Below, one piece after another: positions 36,001 through 49,538 of a stretch of DNA of 64,000 nt (position 1 is its first letter; every line of letters begins with the position of its first letter). A program made the position numbers and the translations under genes. This DNA is from Dillenia suffruticosa (taxonomy: Eukaryota; Streptophyta; Magnoliopsida; Dilleniales; Dilleniaceae), in the NCBI GenBank assembly GCA_033439265.1, contig JAVTVX010000004.1, positions 9,900,201-9,964,200 on the forward strand. Direction: 5' to 3'. The notes beneath the pieces were generated by a model. It had not been told where the DNA came from. It did not search any database and was given only the letters and a program-made list of their open reading frames with translations.

Positions 36001-36098
36001 CTTGTGCGTCTCTGCACAAGCACACTGCATGCTCTAGCCCGAGGCTCCAGCTTGCGAGTGCGAGCCCTAGTCTTAGCCCTAGTCTTAGCTCCAGCTTG

Positions 36099-39048
36099 AT
36101 CGTGAACAGTCGCCAGTCGCCCCTCCTGTGATTTAGAGGTGGCACCGAGCGATCCTAGAGTACACTTCTAAGACATAACACATTCTCAAGTACATACACA
36201 ACGAATAAGAAATGCCTCAATTCAATGTTATGTTATAACATGAGAGTTCCAAATTTTAAATGTCCATAATTTGTACAATCATCCCATAAAAATTTGATAA
36301 ATACATTGGGCAGACTAAAATCTCCAATACAAAACAATATCACCAGTCATCGTAGCGGAAGAGATGGAAATATCCATACCCAAGTCTAGTGCCATCACGT
36401 TCGCGTCACAAGTATACAAACCCAACAATATCTCCTTGGTTCAACACTAATCCTATGGGAAAGAAAGCGAGGGGTGAGTATCTATGGGAGGATACTCAGT
36501 AAGTGAGGGGATTGATATCATACTATCAATATCGAGGGTGAACTTGGAGTGTCAAAGCATGTAACACAATATCGAATGTGTAAAAATAACGTGTTATTTC
36601 AACAAATCAGATACCATCAGGCACACATTTGAAAATAACATATGAATCCAATGTAGAAATCAATTCATAAAGAACCAGCCAATCAAACAATCCCAGCAAT
36701 GGTCTACCTTGACCAAGGACGGTACATTGGGGGTTTTTCCAAATGCAAGTATTAAATAATAGCTCTCTGCCCCAATGTTGGCCACAGCTACTCCAACTAG
36801 CCTGTAAATAATAATAAGGTATATATAACTAGTCGGCCGTATATGGTACCCCCGCCTGGTACTAGACGGAGTCGTACTCAACGTCCTCTCCGATGAGAGT
36901 CAACCTAGGACACCCATACACATGACGATCTGGCGGATACCTCCGGCCGAAGTGTATCCGGGCATAAGGGGTGCCTCTACCAGATGTCCTTTATACTACA
37001 GATGCTATAGGAAATATATCACAATATCATATCGGCCGGGCACGTAGCCCCATGCATCCCATCACCATGTCGGCCGGGCATATAGCCCCATGCATCATAA
37101 CATAACATCGGCCAGGCATACAACCCAAAAAGATAAGTAAATCTATTTAAAACCATGTGCCAATGCAATGGAAGCATTTAAAACATGTCAATATGTCGAA
37201 AATGTGGCGCAATATTCAATTATCAAAACTCATGGATGCATATCAATAAAGTCAGCAATTGAGACACTCCAAAGGTCACAAAATATTTCATAAAATATTC
37301 GAAAGTTGTAACAATCATACATTTGCATAAACATGTCATTTAAAAAGTATTTTTGAAACATGCTTTTCAATCAATAGCGAATGTCAAAATCTCACTCGCT
37401 GTTCTAGGGAGGGTGGTCACTCCCTATTTTCAAAACAAATCCAATCTAACTCCTCGAGTCTCTAAAAAGATCAATCTAATCAGATTATCAAAATTTAATA
37501 TCAATTTCTCAAGCATATTTAGGGTTTATCCATTTTCATAATACTGAGATCGTATTTAAATTATCTATATGCAAAATAACTTATAATGAAAACGATTTCA
37601 ACCATCGCTAAGCTCTAATCATCATTTTTAAGCTACCCTTCTCTATACATACCATTTTGCCAATTAACTACTCAAAACAACCTAAGAAAGACATGAAATG
37701 TACAATAGTCTCTACTTTACGGCTCATTTCATTTCAACCCTACAACCCAGATACTTTCATGCATATTTCAAAGTTTAACTCTAAGGGAAACTATTCGAAT
37801 TAACTCGACATGATTTTATGGTTCTATAACATGTTTCTTTCGTATAAGACCATCTAGTTTCTGCAACATTCTATACTTAACCTTCAAAATCACATATAAT
37901 CATTTCAGAAATTGTATTCTATTCATATTCTGCTTACAAACTAAACATATACAGAACCTTTCATCTGAGATTCAATCATAGATTCATTCAATTTATCAAT
38001 TAGAGCCGAAATCTTCTCACCTAGAGTTTTCTCGAATCGCAGACTTTTGTCTGAATATCTCTTCGATCACTCTAAAGTCTGTAATGTTTCTTATCAAAAC
38101 AGATTTATTTGTTAGATCTAAACACTTAGATTATAATCAAAAACCTTAAATCATTTACCTGCGTGGAGGTTCGTAGGCTGTCACGGCCGTCAGCAGGCTC
38201 GTAGGTTCGCGGGTCAGTGGGCCAGTGGGTTTCTGCTAGCGGGCTCGCTGGTCTGCGGGCCAGTGGGCTAGCGGGCCGGAAGGCCTGTGGGGAGATGGGC
38301 CTGCGGGCTGCCGGGCCTGTGGCTGATGGGTCTGTGGGCTGGCAGGCCTGTGGCTGATGGGCCTTGGGCTGATGGCCTGCGAGCTGGCAGTGCCTCGCGG
38401 GCTGTAGTGGCTTGCGGGCTGGTGCTCGTGCATTGGCTCGTGCTCCCATGCACTGGTGTGTTCTCGTGCGCTGCGCTCGCGCGCTAGTATGCTGAGGCGC
38501 GCTGGTGCGCGCTCGTGCGCTGAGGCGCGCTGGAGCATGCTCGTGCACTGAGGTGACTGGAGCGCGCTTGGGCGCTGAGGTGCGCTCGTGGCCTGGTCGC
38601 ACTGGCGGCCTGGCTCGCGCTCGTGGGCTGGGTCTTGCTTGCGGCCTGGGCTCGCGTTGTGGGCTGGGTCCTGCTCGCGGCCTGGCTCGCGCTGCGGGCT
38701 GGATCCTGTTCGCTCAAGGACTGAGGGGCGCTCGGCTTGGGCTGAGGAAGGCGAGGCGGAGAGAGAGAGCGATCGCGGGAGATCGCGAGGGGGAGAGAAG
38801 CTGTGAGAGAAACCAAGAGGGAAAGAAGAAGAAGATGAAGGTGGTGGCGATGGCAATGTAGCTCGCGGCGAAGAGCGGAGCCGCGGTGGGGGGGAAGAAA
38901 TGAAGGGTCGGGAGTGAGAGAGAGAGAGAGAGAGAGGGAGGGATTAGGGTTTCCAACCCTAATCTCCAAACTTGGGGACGCAGCGTTTTGCTCCAAAATG
39001 CTGCGTCTCCATTTGTCCCCCTTTTTTTTTTTTCTTTTTGGTGTTACA
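36099..39048 (-). mobile_element. Solo LTR A, copy 2 (cut at the junction)
   Basis: Matches 139-3166. The last about 17 bases of the LTR and the left target repeat are absent because the duplication junction lies here. The right target repeat ATTCC is present (39049-39053). Mismatch to copy 1 is about 1.7% over the first 350 bases. Hairpins lie at about 38942-39007, with one mismatch in the 14-bp stem. Confidence 0.88.
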
Positions 39049-39053
39049 ATTCC

Positions 39054-39616
39054 ATTATCCACCTTGCAAATAACTTTGAGCCGCAAGTGCACATATCTGT
39101 TTGTTATAGTCAAGTCTACATCACTATCTTAGACTTCTCCTGCAAAATATTTTGAATTATTGTGGTAAGTATTAAAAAAAAAACAAAATCTTATGAAATA
39201 AAGCATGTTATTATCTTTTCACGTGTTGAGCACTAGTATGCAACAATGGCCTCCTATTCATGAGGATTGTGACCCTCCGAGACATTTGCTGAAATCTCCT
39301 CAACAGTCTAATCATCATCATAATATTTTTCTAAGAGTATATCTATAGAATTTAAATGCTGTAGAAATTGATTTGAGGATAAATGTATCAACATCATACT
39401 CAATTGGTGTTTCGAATAAAATCTTTTCTGTAGAAGAAAACACTTGAAGTAAAACATGTTGCAACAACAATATAAGAAAACAAATATAGAAAATATTTTT
39501 ACGAAAGATTTCATTTGTTCTTTCGATGCCAAAGATATATTGTATCAGTTCTTGTGACTAAGAGGGCAAAATGTCATTTAAATAATACATAGGGAAATCT
39601 CCTCTCTCCTCTCTCC

Positions 39617-39647
<31 letters not shown>

Positions 39648-39846
39648 ATGTATATATGTATTCTTTCCCAACATTTAAGGTAAATGTTGTCGGATTTGCT
39701 TTGCCAACAAAAGAAATGTCAAAACATTGAAACCTACCACAGTTTTTCTACTGAAATGATGGCAAAAGTTCCCACCACCGGTAAATTTTTTTTTTTAGGA
39801 ACCACTTTTCCCGACATTTTTGTTTTATAATATTGCAGAAAATTGA
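39054..39846 (-). mobile_element. Left inverted CACTA-derived arm, copy 2
   Basis: Counterpart of 3172-3958. Its outer portion (1-121 in copy 1) has no counterpart, as it lies outside the duplicated unit. Confidence 0.75.
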
Positions 39847-40534
39847 TTTCTCTGATGATTTTGTCTATAATTTTGGGGAAAGAAAAATATTGGTGGCGTC
39901 TCCTTTAAACGTTAAAAAAAGACCGTCGGGAAAAATCTTTTTTTTTTCGTATGGGAACTAAAAAATAAATATTTTATAAGCAATCAAACTCAAACTTTTA
40001 AAATATCCAATTTTCTAAAAATTTTTGTGCATCAAATTTTTTATTTTTATTTGCAAAAATAAAGAATAAAACAAAAAGAGAAAGGGAAACAAATAATAGA
40101 AGATGACGGGAATATTTGGTGTGAGTCTCCTTCAATTCACTGCACATATAACACGGTATCTTGAACCTATATAATATTTTCTTATAGAATATAAAGTGAA
40201 TATTTTGAGTGAGATTCATTGAGAAACAATAATAATTCAATGGTTCAAATCAAGATACAGGTGACATGGCACCTTGAAGGTACCGAATATTTTCTAATAG
40301 ATAAGAAAAACTAACAAGGCACGTTGAAGGTACTAAATATTTTATTCTCTGTGAAATAATTTTGGTGAAATCTTAGTCTGATTCTTATCAACTTTCAATG
40401 AATTTTGTTGAGAATATTTCGGTGAAACTAAGAAAAGGAGTAATTTGGGAGAAATATTAAATCATACCGAGTTTGATTGAATTTGGGTGCAAAAGTTCCA
40501 GTGAAAATAGTTATCCTCAAGCTAGGGTAATCCC

Positions 40535-40542
40535 TATATAAA
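40535..40542 (+). promoter_or_regulatory. TATA box of X8 gene, copy 2
   Basis: TATATAAA, 124 bases before the start codon, identical in context to 4647-4654. Confidence 0.6.
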
Positions 40543-40658
40543 GTATTAGAATGCAAGGCAATCCACCAAATCATTCGCTACAGCACAGGACATTGGGACT
40601 GTTGAATTTGAATATACAGTCTTCCCATCTTCCCCAACACCCCCATAACCCCCTCAAA

Positions 40659-41225
40659 ATGCGTTCTTATCTTTTGTCAATGATGCTAGTTTCTCTTCTC
40701 ATTTGTTTATCTATTGCGATACCGTCAGGTAAAATAGCCAATACTCATCTTAATTTGATCTAAACTCATGCCAAAGATGTCACATTCTTCTTCTTCTTTA
40801 TGATCTTCGCATAATTCTAATTCATGAACATTTTAGATGCAGAACACCCATACTGGTGCGTAGCAGATAATCACGCATCGACCGTGGCATTACAAAAAGC
40901 TCTAGACTGGGCTTGCGACCATGGTGCTGACTGCAGAATGATTCAACCAGGCCAGCCTTGCTATGAGCCTAACTTTCTTGAGTCGCATGCCTCCTATGCA
41001 TTCAACAATTACTACCAAAAATTCAGGAAAATTGGTGGCACTTGCGACTTTGAAAATACTGCCTACATCATTCATAATGATCCCAGTAAGTTTTTCTGTC
41101 AACAGTTACACTAAATCAACTATGGTTGGATTTTTTTCATCAACAACTCATTTTATTTTTATTTTTCCTCCAAATTGTTTTTCCTTGTAGGTGTTGGTGA
41201 TTGCCAGTATGAGGTGATTTTCTGA
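40659..41225 (+). CDS. Secreted single X8 (CBM43) domain protein, copy 2
   Basis: Exons 40659-40728, 40837-41085 and 41191-41225 give the same 117-residue protein as 4771-5337, with all splice sites kept. Three of 354 coding bases differ: two silent changes and one Tyr-to-His at residue 103, outside the six cysteines. Exons 1 and 3 are identical. Both copies therefore look functional, and with so few changes selection cannot be tested. Confidence 0.85.
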
Positions 41226-42491
41226 TTCAATGGTTCAAGAGGCATGGAATAATTGAGTATGGAAGCATGGTTTTATCCTGTTCAATGGATCATATCTCCA
41301 ACTCATTGGAAAGAAGTTAGTGAGATCGACATTTACCTTTGAAGTCAATATAAATAAGTAAAGAATGTCATACATCTTGAATTTATGAAGTGATTGACAA
41401 TTACATGATTGAGTTCACATTCTGAATAGCATTCAAAAGTTACATGAATTTTGAGTAAACATAAATGATTTTAAAGGGAACCAAGTTGCGAAACAACCTA
41501 GCTTACAATTTCTAATAAAAATACAATCTCACAATAATAATTGTAATATCTTAAACTATTACATGGATACCAAAAACAATGAACAAAAATGATTTTTTTT
41601 AATAAATTATCAAACTCAAACTTTTTCACATATCCAATTTTCTAAAAATTTTCATACATGCAATTTTTTATTTTTATGTCATTCTTTGAAGTAAAAATTT
41701 ATAATAAAAAGAAAAAGAAAAAACAGAAGGTGAAGTGAATGTTTGGTGCAAGTCTCCTTGGTAAGCAATAACAATCGCATGATTCTATACATAAAATATG
41801 GTATCTTGAGGATATCGAATATTTTGTCATGCAAGATAAAGTGAATTTCTAAATGAGTGTCATTGATAAATGGTAACAATTCAGTGACTCAATTCAAGAT
41901 ATAGATAATATGGTAACAATTCAGTGACTCAAATCAAGCCATAGATAATATGGTATCTGAAAAGTATTGAATATTTTCTCATAGAAGATGAAGTGAACAA
42001 TTGGAACAAGCTTTCATTGATAGATTTAAGTCAAGTTAGAGATGATAGTACCGTAAATGCACTAACTATTTTCTTCTGGGCGACAATATTTTGATGAAAT
42101 ATTGTTCTAATTTTTACCAATTTTCAACCAATTTCTTTGCTGTTAGGCAAGAACTAGCGAATTGCCTTGGATCTTGAGTTCAATTAACTTGAAATTTCAC
42201 TCAGAGTTCGAGACTAACTTGTATTGCTATGACCTTGGTGTGGGACTTTGAGATCAGGTAGATTTTGTACCTAATTCCAAATATTCTCTTTATTTCAAAT
42301 CTGCAATCACAATTACACTATTTGAGTAAAAACAGAATAAATATAACCGAAAAATAATAAAGGTCTGAAAAATTTTGGGTCCAACAAATATATTTACATA
42401 TAATGCCTCAATCCGTAAATATTATATAATGATGCAAGCCTATTCACCCAACCATTTGCTACTCTTACCATCATCCCCAATGCCCTTCAAA
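41226..42491. other. Intergenic DNA between X8 copies, copy 2
   Basis: Counterpart of 5338-6565 with an extra short repeat unit (ggtaacaattcagtgactca present twice, about 41873-41925). Confidence 0.5.
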
Positions 42492-43063
42492 ATGCATCCT
42501 CATCTTTGGTCAACAGTATTAGTTGCTCATTTTATTGTTTTATCTATTGCAATAGAATTAGGTGAAATAAAATAGCCGATGCTCATCTTAGTTTGGTTTA
42601 GAGTCATGCCAAAGCACAAAAGATGACACTTTGTCTAGTTTTTTTATTTTTTTTCCCTTCATGTTCATTGCCTAAATTCTAATACACATAGAGCTTTTAG
42701 TTACACAAGGACAAATGTGTTGTGCAGCGATGCCGGCAGCATCGGGCCGGTGCTGCAGACAGCTCTAGACTGAGATTCAACCAACCCTTCATGTTCATTT
42801 CATAAATTCTAATTCACAAGAAGTTTTTAGTTGCACGAGAACAAATATGTTATACAACGATGCCAGCAGCATCGGGCCGGTGCTGTAGACAGCACTAGAC
42901 TGAGATTCAACCGAAACACCTTATTGTGAGCTTAATACTGTCAAGGATCGCACCTCATATGCCTTCAATAGTTACTATAAAAGACTAAAGAAAACATTTG
43001 CAGCTTTGGCAATGCTGCCATCCTCACTGGTATTGATTATAATAAGTTATTTAACAGTTACAT
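42492..43063 (+). pseudogene. X8-domain pseudogene, copy 2
   Basis: Counterpart of 6566-7135 with the same 130-bp internal duplication, the same lost segment and the same LTR insertion in intron 2, so it was already dead when the unit was duplicated. Confidence 0.8.
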
Positions 43064-45495
43064 TGTCACGTCCCGACTCTCCCGTCGAGCACATAACAAC
43101 CGCCGCATTATGGCAGCTAGAAGAGAAGTTGGAGCACACAACAAATACCACAGCCAACATCCAGAACAACGCAAGGCTATAAAGTTTGTAACAGTTCTAG
43201 CCACAGACCTCCACTGTCATGCCTAACTAGAGCGTGAACAGTCGCTACATCGAGCGGACCTAAGTTTATACAATGTGTAACACATTTCACAAGTAGAAAG
43301 TTTAAAACGCTTATAGATGCCTCAATGCAAGTAAAATGAACCAAAGTGAGAGTTATGCACATAAATGTCCATAAGTTATACAGTCATCCCATAATATACA
43401 TGGCCAACTATGGATCTCAATATCAAGATCTCGCAGGGTCGAAATAAGATAAAGATTTCATATTTCAATTTGAAGTAAATCTCACCATCGTAATTATCAA
43501 ATCCGCTCTAGAGCCTGTAACGTCGCTCTATCAGAATAAACTTGTCTGAGGAGAGAAAAAGAGAGGGATGAGTATCATGGGAAAATAGCCAGTGAGTGAG
43601 GGGGATAATATCAAGCATAAATAGTGTGGGTGATCCATTCGAGTGTCAAATAATATCATTTGAAACAGAAATTCACATTTCGTAGCAAAACATGATATGT
43701 TTAGTAATTTGAAATTATTTAATCAATCACACGATAATAAGCATGTATGCATCCATTTAAAATCAAGAAATATCAGAGCGATCCAAAAATAATCCTGGCA
43801 AAGATCAACCGTGACCAAGGACAGGCGCATCTGGGGTTTTAGTTTGCATAGAGTTTAAAACGCTCTCTACCCCGATGTTGGCCATGAGTTCGTTGAGACT
43901 AACTCATCATGTGTATAGGACCCTGCCCGGTGCTAGACGGTGGCGTCACACACGTCCTCCCCCTACGTAGGTTCAACCGACCTCGCCTATAGCCCTTAGA
44001 ATAAATGACGTTTGCGAATAACTCCTGCAGAAATGTATTCGGGTAACCCGTGCCTCTATAAACGCCAATTGTAGCTACGGAACCATCATAGTATCACAAG
44101 ACTACAATGTCCCAGGGCACAACGTCCCACAAGTAGCATCACATCATGCATAACTAGTGGGCATCCAACCCACATAGTTCATCAAAACATTTCAAATCTG
44201 CGTGCCAATATGTTTCATCAAATCGTTTCAAAACAGCATATCAATGCATTGGTAGAAAGGAAATTATCAATTTTCAAGTAATGGCACAATTTTTGTTTCA
44301 TTTCAAACTATGGATGCATAGTCAACGTAAACAAAATTTAAGACACTCCAATAATCACAAAACAGATTTGAAATCTAATATCATACGTCAAATGAAATGC
44401 ATATCAAAGCATGTTTTATCGAAAACACGGTTTACTATTTTATACAAGAGATTAGAGTCCCACTCGTAGTATATGGGAGGGTGGTCACTCCCTATTTTCA
44501 AAATGAATCAAATTGACTCATCGAGTCTCCAAAAGACAAAGCTAATCAAATTCATCAAATTTTTATATCAATAAAAGCCTAATAAGGGATTTTCAACTTC
44601 TTTCCAAATTAATACAACCTAAATTTACACAATTTTCTTTCTAAATTCTCGTTTCATCAAATTTCGAATCATTTGCCTCATAGCTGATCAGATTTCTAAT
44701 TTTCTTCAAATTTAACACATTTCAGAATATATATAACTTTCGATTCCAAATTCAACATAAATTTGACAAAATTACTCAAAGGCTGAAGAGATCGCTTTTC
44801 TCTCGCCTAGGTTTCCTCGGATCTCGGACCTAACTTTCGCTCAGGTTGCTGGGTCTGTGTGCCTTGTGGGCCTCACGGCTAGGGCTCGTGCTCGCGAGCT
44901 GTATTGCGTACTGTGAGGCACGCACGCTTGCATAGTGGGTCACGCGCTAGAGCGCGCTCACGCTGCTGCTGGGGTCGCACACTAGCTCGCGCAGGGGTCT
45001 CGCGCTGGCTCGCGTTGGTGTCGCATGCTGGCTCGCGTTGGGGTCGCACACTGGCTCACGCTGGGGTCGCGCGCTGGCTCGCGCTGGGGTCATGTGCTGC
45101 TCGCGGGAAATCACGCGCTGCTCACGGAAGTTCGCGCAACTCATGCACAAGCGCACGGTCGTGCGCAAGCGTGGTCCCGAGCACGTGCACGCTCGCACTG
45201 TGGAGCGCTGGGGCAGAAGGTTCAGCGCTGCTCGCGCGCTCACGTGAGGAAGGAGGGGCTGCAGGCTAGTACGCTCGCGTGAGGAGGGAGGAGCAGCCGC
45301 GGTGCGTGGTGGAAGGGAGAGGGCGTGGCGGAAGAGAAGAGAAAGAGAGAATGAGAAAGAGAGAGAGAGAGACGAAGAGAGCGAGAGAGATGGGATGAGA
45401 GAGAATTAGGGCTTAAAGCCCTAATTCAATTTGGGGGAGAGTGTTGCGTTTCTCTCCAAAACGCAGCACCTCCTCTTTTTTTTTTTGGTATTATA
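43064..45495 (-). mobile_element. LTR B, copy 2
   Basis: Counterpart of 7136-9603, slightly shorter through indels, including a shorter GA tract near 45355. Hairpins and the 26-bp minisatellite are kept. Confidence 0.85.
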
Positions 45496-46736
45496 TTTTC
45501 TAACCCCCTAAAATCAAGTTTCGTTCTCGAAACTAAAAGAGAACTAACTAACAAATAAATTGGGGTACTGTCTCCTCATAGCCTCCTCGGGTTCCCAATT
45601 CTCCTCCTCGACTTGATTACTCCTCCACAAAACTCTGACCAATGTGATTTTCTTACTTCGCAGCTTTCTGACCTGCCGATCTAGAATAGCCATGGGCTGA
45701 ACCGGAAGACTAAGGTCCTCTCTTAACTCAACAGGTGGAGGCTCAAGTACATGAGAAGGATCAGCCAAGTATTTCCTAAGTACTGAGACATGGAATACAT
45801 CGTGAATACGGGATAGTTCATCTGGCAACTCCAATCTATATGCCACACTCCCGACCCTCTCAAGGATACGAAAGGGCCCAATATATCTGGGGCTCAACTT
45901 GTCCTGCTGCTTGAACCGTATAACTCCCTTCCAAGGACATATCCTCAAGAAAACCATATCTCTCATAGCAAACTCAAGAGGTCGCCGTCTACGATCAGCA
46001 TACATCTTCTGTCTGTCCTGGGCAGCTTTTATCCGCTCACGGATGACCTTAACTTTGTCCTTTGTTTGCTCAATCAACTCCACATTACTGAGACATCGCT
46101 CTCCGACCTCATCCCAGCATATCAGGGTACGGCACTTCCTGCCATACAATACCTCATACGGGGGCATCCCTATACTGGCCGGATAGCTATTATTATATGC
46201 AAACTCGACCAGTGGAAGATGCCGATCCCAACTACCCCGGAAATCCATCACCAATGCCCTCAGCATGTCCTCAAGGGTCTGGATGGTCCTCTCAGACTGG
46301 CCGTCTATCTGAGAATGATATGCTGTACTGAAATTCAATCTAGTACCTAATGCTTCCTGCCACTTGGGCCAAAACCTAGATGTGAACTTGGGGTCTCTAT
46401 CTGAAACAATCGACATAGGCACCCCGTGTAGCCGAACTATGGTATCAATGTAGAGACGTGCCAACGCCTCTAAGTAATAGTCACCGTGGATAGGGATAAA
46501 ATGTGCAGATTTGGTGAGTCGATCAACAATCACCCAAATTGCATCATGCCGTGTAGAAGTCCGCGGCAATCCCATCACGAAGTCCAGAGTAATATGCTCC
46601 CATTTCCACTCAGGAATGGGAAGAGACTGCAGTATGCCCGCTGGACGCTAATGCTCGGCCTTTACCTGCTGGCACACCAAGCATCGTGCCACAAACTCTG
46701 CTATATCCTTCTTCATATCTGACCACGAATAGTTCC
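45496..46736 (-). mobile_element. Tekay pol fragment, copy 2
   Basis: Counterpart of 9604-10845: integrase core, GPY/F-type tail and chromodomain-like end on the minus strand. It is a fossil fragment lacking everything upstream of the integrase, and this copy carries fewer breaks than copy 1. Confidence 0.88.
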
Positions 46737-47097
46737 TCACGAGCGGTAAGGAGATTTACTCCTAGGGATAGGTTATCTAAGAGAATTGTAAATATAATAT
46801 CCCGAATAGATTTATCCTAAACAAGATAATTTATTTACATGTTTTCTTTCGCACGTTATGATTATTGGCTAGGAGCGTGATCATGCAATAGAGGAAGTTT
46901 TATATAATTTTTTTATGTAAAGTTTTTTTTAAATAGTTGTTGACTGTATTTGTTAAATTATATAATCATATAGGCAAAAGAAAACTTGGATCTCTTGAAT
47001 GAAAATAAATGGATTTGTAAAATTTGAGTCATTCTCATCCAAAATTAAAACATTATTTAAATATTTTGTATGTTTAAATGAAAATTTTGGACCGGTA
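46729..47097. repeat. 0.37-kb repeat, first copy, in unit copy 2
   Basis: Counterpart of 10837-11205, ending at the CACTA terminus. Confidence 0.8.
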
Positions 47098-49538
47098 CAC
47101 TACTGCAAAAGGGATTATCAGTGATGAAAAAAATCCATCGCTGATTGTGACAGATTTCTGACTGATTTACGTTCGAAAAGTCAATCTTAAGCAGCCCAAA
47201 TCACCGATAGAAAACCGATGGATTATTGATGGCTTTACTGATGGAAATACCAGCATATAATTCCGTTGGTAATTTGGGTTCTAAAAATGCTTTCCGATAG
47301 ATTAGCAACCGAATAACGATGGAATTATCGATGGATTATAATCCGTCAGGAATATTTGCTACTTAATGACGGATTACTGAGGAAAAATAGACCAATAGAT
47401 TCGTCCATCGGCAATCCGTCAGTGTTCTTAAACAAACAAAATTTTTTTTTTTCTAAGTGACAACACATCTGTATCTCCAAACTTCTCTCTCTCTCTTCTT
47501 TCCCTGACTTGTCGAAAATAACCTACAAACTCTATCTACGAAATCCTAGCTTCTCCATGCTGTAGGGTCGTCCCCGCGAATGGTGATGGCATCTTCGAGG
47601 TTCGTCTGTGATTAGGGTTTTCCTCTTCATCTGTGATGGCATTAACTGAGAGTAGATATTTTTGGTTTTGAAAGAGTAGGGTTTTTCTGTGCATTGAGGT
47701 TCTTAGATTAGGGTTTCGTTTCATTTTCTGAAACTATTGCTGCTACTTGCTATTATAGGGTTTCGTGTCCTTGAATTTCATATATCTGTTTCTTCTGCGT
47801 CCTAATTTGGCTTTCTGGTTTTCATTATCTGTCTTTGGTTATAGGTTGATTTGAGAATCGAAGGCATTTCCCCATCACATGTAAAGGAATAAGAAGACGG
47901 AATTTGCAGGTGAACCCTAGAACGCCCTTTGATGGTTTGAATTTTCAGCAATATTCTGGTTAATCACCTCATTATTTTGTAATGCTATCGATATATTTTT
48001 CTTTCTATTACAATTTTGAACATTAATATTATTCTACTATTGCGAAATTTGTCTTCAAACTTTAGAAAATTAAGTTCTCCACCACCCAGATTAGGAGGTA
48101 CTCATCTTCACAATTGTATGCTGAGATTTTAAAATAAATTGCTAATTTAAACAAACAACAAGTGGCCTCATATGATGTGTGTCACAAGCTGCTTAAAAGA
48201 AGCACATTCTTGTACTTGCACCATACATATACTGATTCAGTCTTATTAATTGGTAGTTTATCATCCACTTCACTCACTCCAACTTTTGTTTAAACTCTGT
48301 CTCTCTCTCTTTAAGTGTATGAACCTTTAATTTTAGATTTAGAGGTCTAATAATTGTAATTATGAAGGAATAATTGAATAATTTTGCTTATAGTACAAGT
48401 TTAATGATTATGTAATTTTGAGTGTTAAGAGTGAAGTTAGAATCAATGTTGGGCTGTCACCATAGTTAGAATCAATACCTACAAATTGATAGGTCAACTT
48501 CAATAAAGAAACATAAACCAAAAAAATTTATGTGTCTACCATCTTGACTAATTTTATTAAGCAACTATCCTTAGATGGGCAATGCACTAGATAATTCAGG
48601 TCAATACATATTCTTCTCGATGTGTGAATGGTAGGTCGACCTTCTATGTCTATTCGAAAAAATACGTCTACTTCTTGCCAGACTTGGGATATATCTTGGC
48701 AAATGATAGAGCATAAATCGATGTAATTTAACTACATAAGCTATATGCTTGCTCTCAGTTGTGCTGCTTGCAGGATTCAATGTGAAATGAGATAATATTA
48801 ATCTATTGTATTTGAAAAAGTGGAAACAACATTTTCTATGAAGATATAGAAATTTTTAAATATTGTCAAGGGTTTAGAGGATCCAGTAACTTGGGCAGGA
48901 GGCAGAGCTTGTACTTGGAGAACAACGCAGGACGTTCAAGATAACTGGGATAGGTATCTATTGTTCTCCTTCTTATTTTGAAGAGAAGTTATCATAAAAT
49001 AAGTCATGCATGTTGCGCGTAACTTAAAGAAAGTAAAAAAAAAAATTAAAAATAAAACATGACTTGAAATCCTTTCGCTGGATATAATATTAGCTTTTCC
49101 ACAAGAATGCATAAGCTAGATAAAATCATCTCACTTGAATAATTTTACTTTTTTTCGTATTATTTTGTCTTCACCATCTTATGTTTCTCGTCTTTTATTC
49201 TAAACTCTACCTAGCCGTCGGGTAGTTTGATGTCTTAAGGATATTCTTTGATTTCAATGTTATCCATTCCATTTTATTCACCAACTTATGTATCAATCTG
49301 GGCAGGAGGCATATGCCTTTGCCAGGCTTTCGGTGTCACAATCTTGATTTTATGTTAACAATGGCAACTTTCTCTCTCCCTGTCTTCAATTGCTATCATA
49401 GCCTAATTCTCTATCTTCGTCTGTTTATATTGAACTAAACTCAAGTAGACATTCTATAGATCCCACATCACCATATATACACTGGCATTCCCTATTTTCC
49501 CTTTTCGTTCTTTTATGTTATTGACATTGTCATTGTAG

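Larger units (their letters stand above)
139..36098. repeat. Copy 1 of a ~36-kb direct tandem duplication
   Basis: Everything from about base 139 to 36098 recurs in the same order and orientation from 36099 onward. The offset is about 35,950 at the left end and drifts to about 35,880 near 17 kb and 35,276 at the right end, through small indels and one net indel of about 0.6 kb. Mismatch is roughly 1% by eye, higher in the left LTR and close to zero around 16-17 kb. Bases 1-138 are not repeated at 36 kb, which fixes the left breakpoint inside the solo LTR. The copies share nested insertions and target-site duplications, so the event came last. A joined pair of haplotypes in the assembly would look the same. 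Confidence 0.95.
28330..36098 (+). mobile_element. Ty3 chromovirus (Tekay) element, broken, plus strand
   Basis: The most complete retroelement fossil in the window: part of a 5' LTR (28330-30009), primer site, gag, protease, RT, RNase H, integrase with chromodomain-like end, and the first 0.7 kb of the 3' LTR (35393-36098), where the 36-kb duplication junction cuts it. It carries roughly ten breaks in its coding part. Domain order and the RT and integrase sequence place it with plant chromoviruses of the Tekay/Del group. LTR-LTR dating is not possible because the two LTR parts kept here do not overlap. Confidence 0.9.
35393..36098 (+). mobile_element. First part of the 3' LTR (LTR D), cut by the duplication junction
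   Basis: Starts TGTAACAC after a purine stretch (agggggttagaaaa). It has a TA tract (35405-35450), the hairpin pair, a CT-rich zone and GC-rich tandem repeats, then changes at 36098/36099 into the inverted end of LTR A. Confidence 0.85.
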
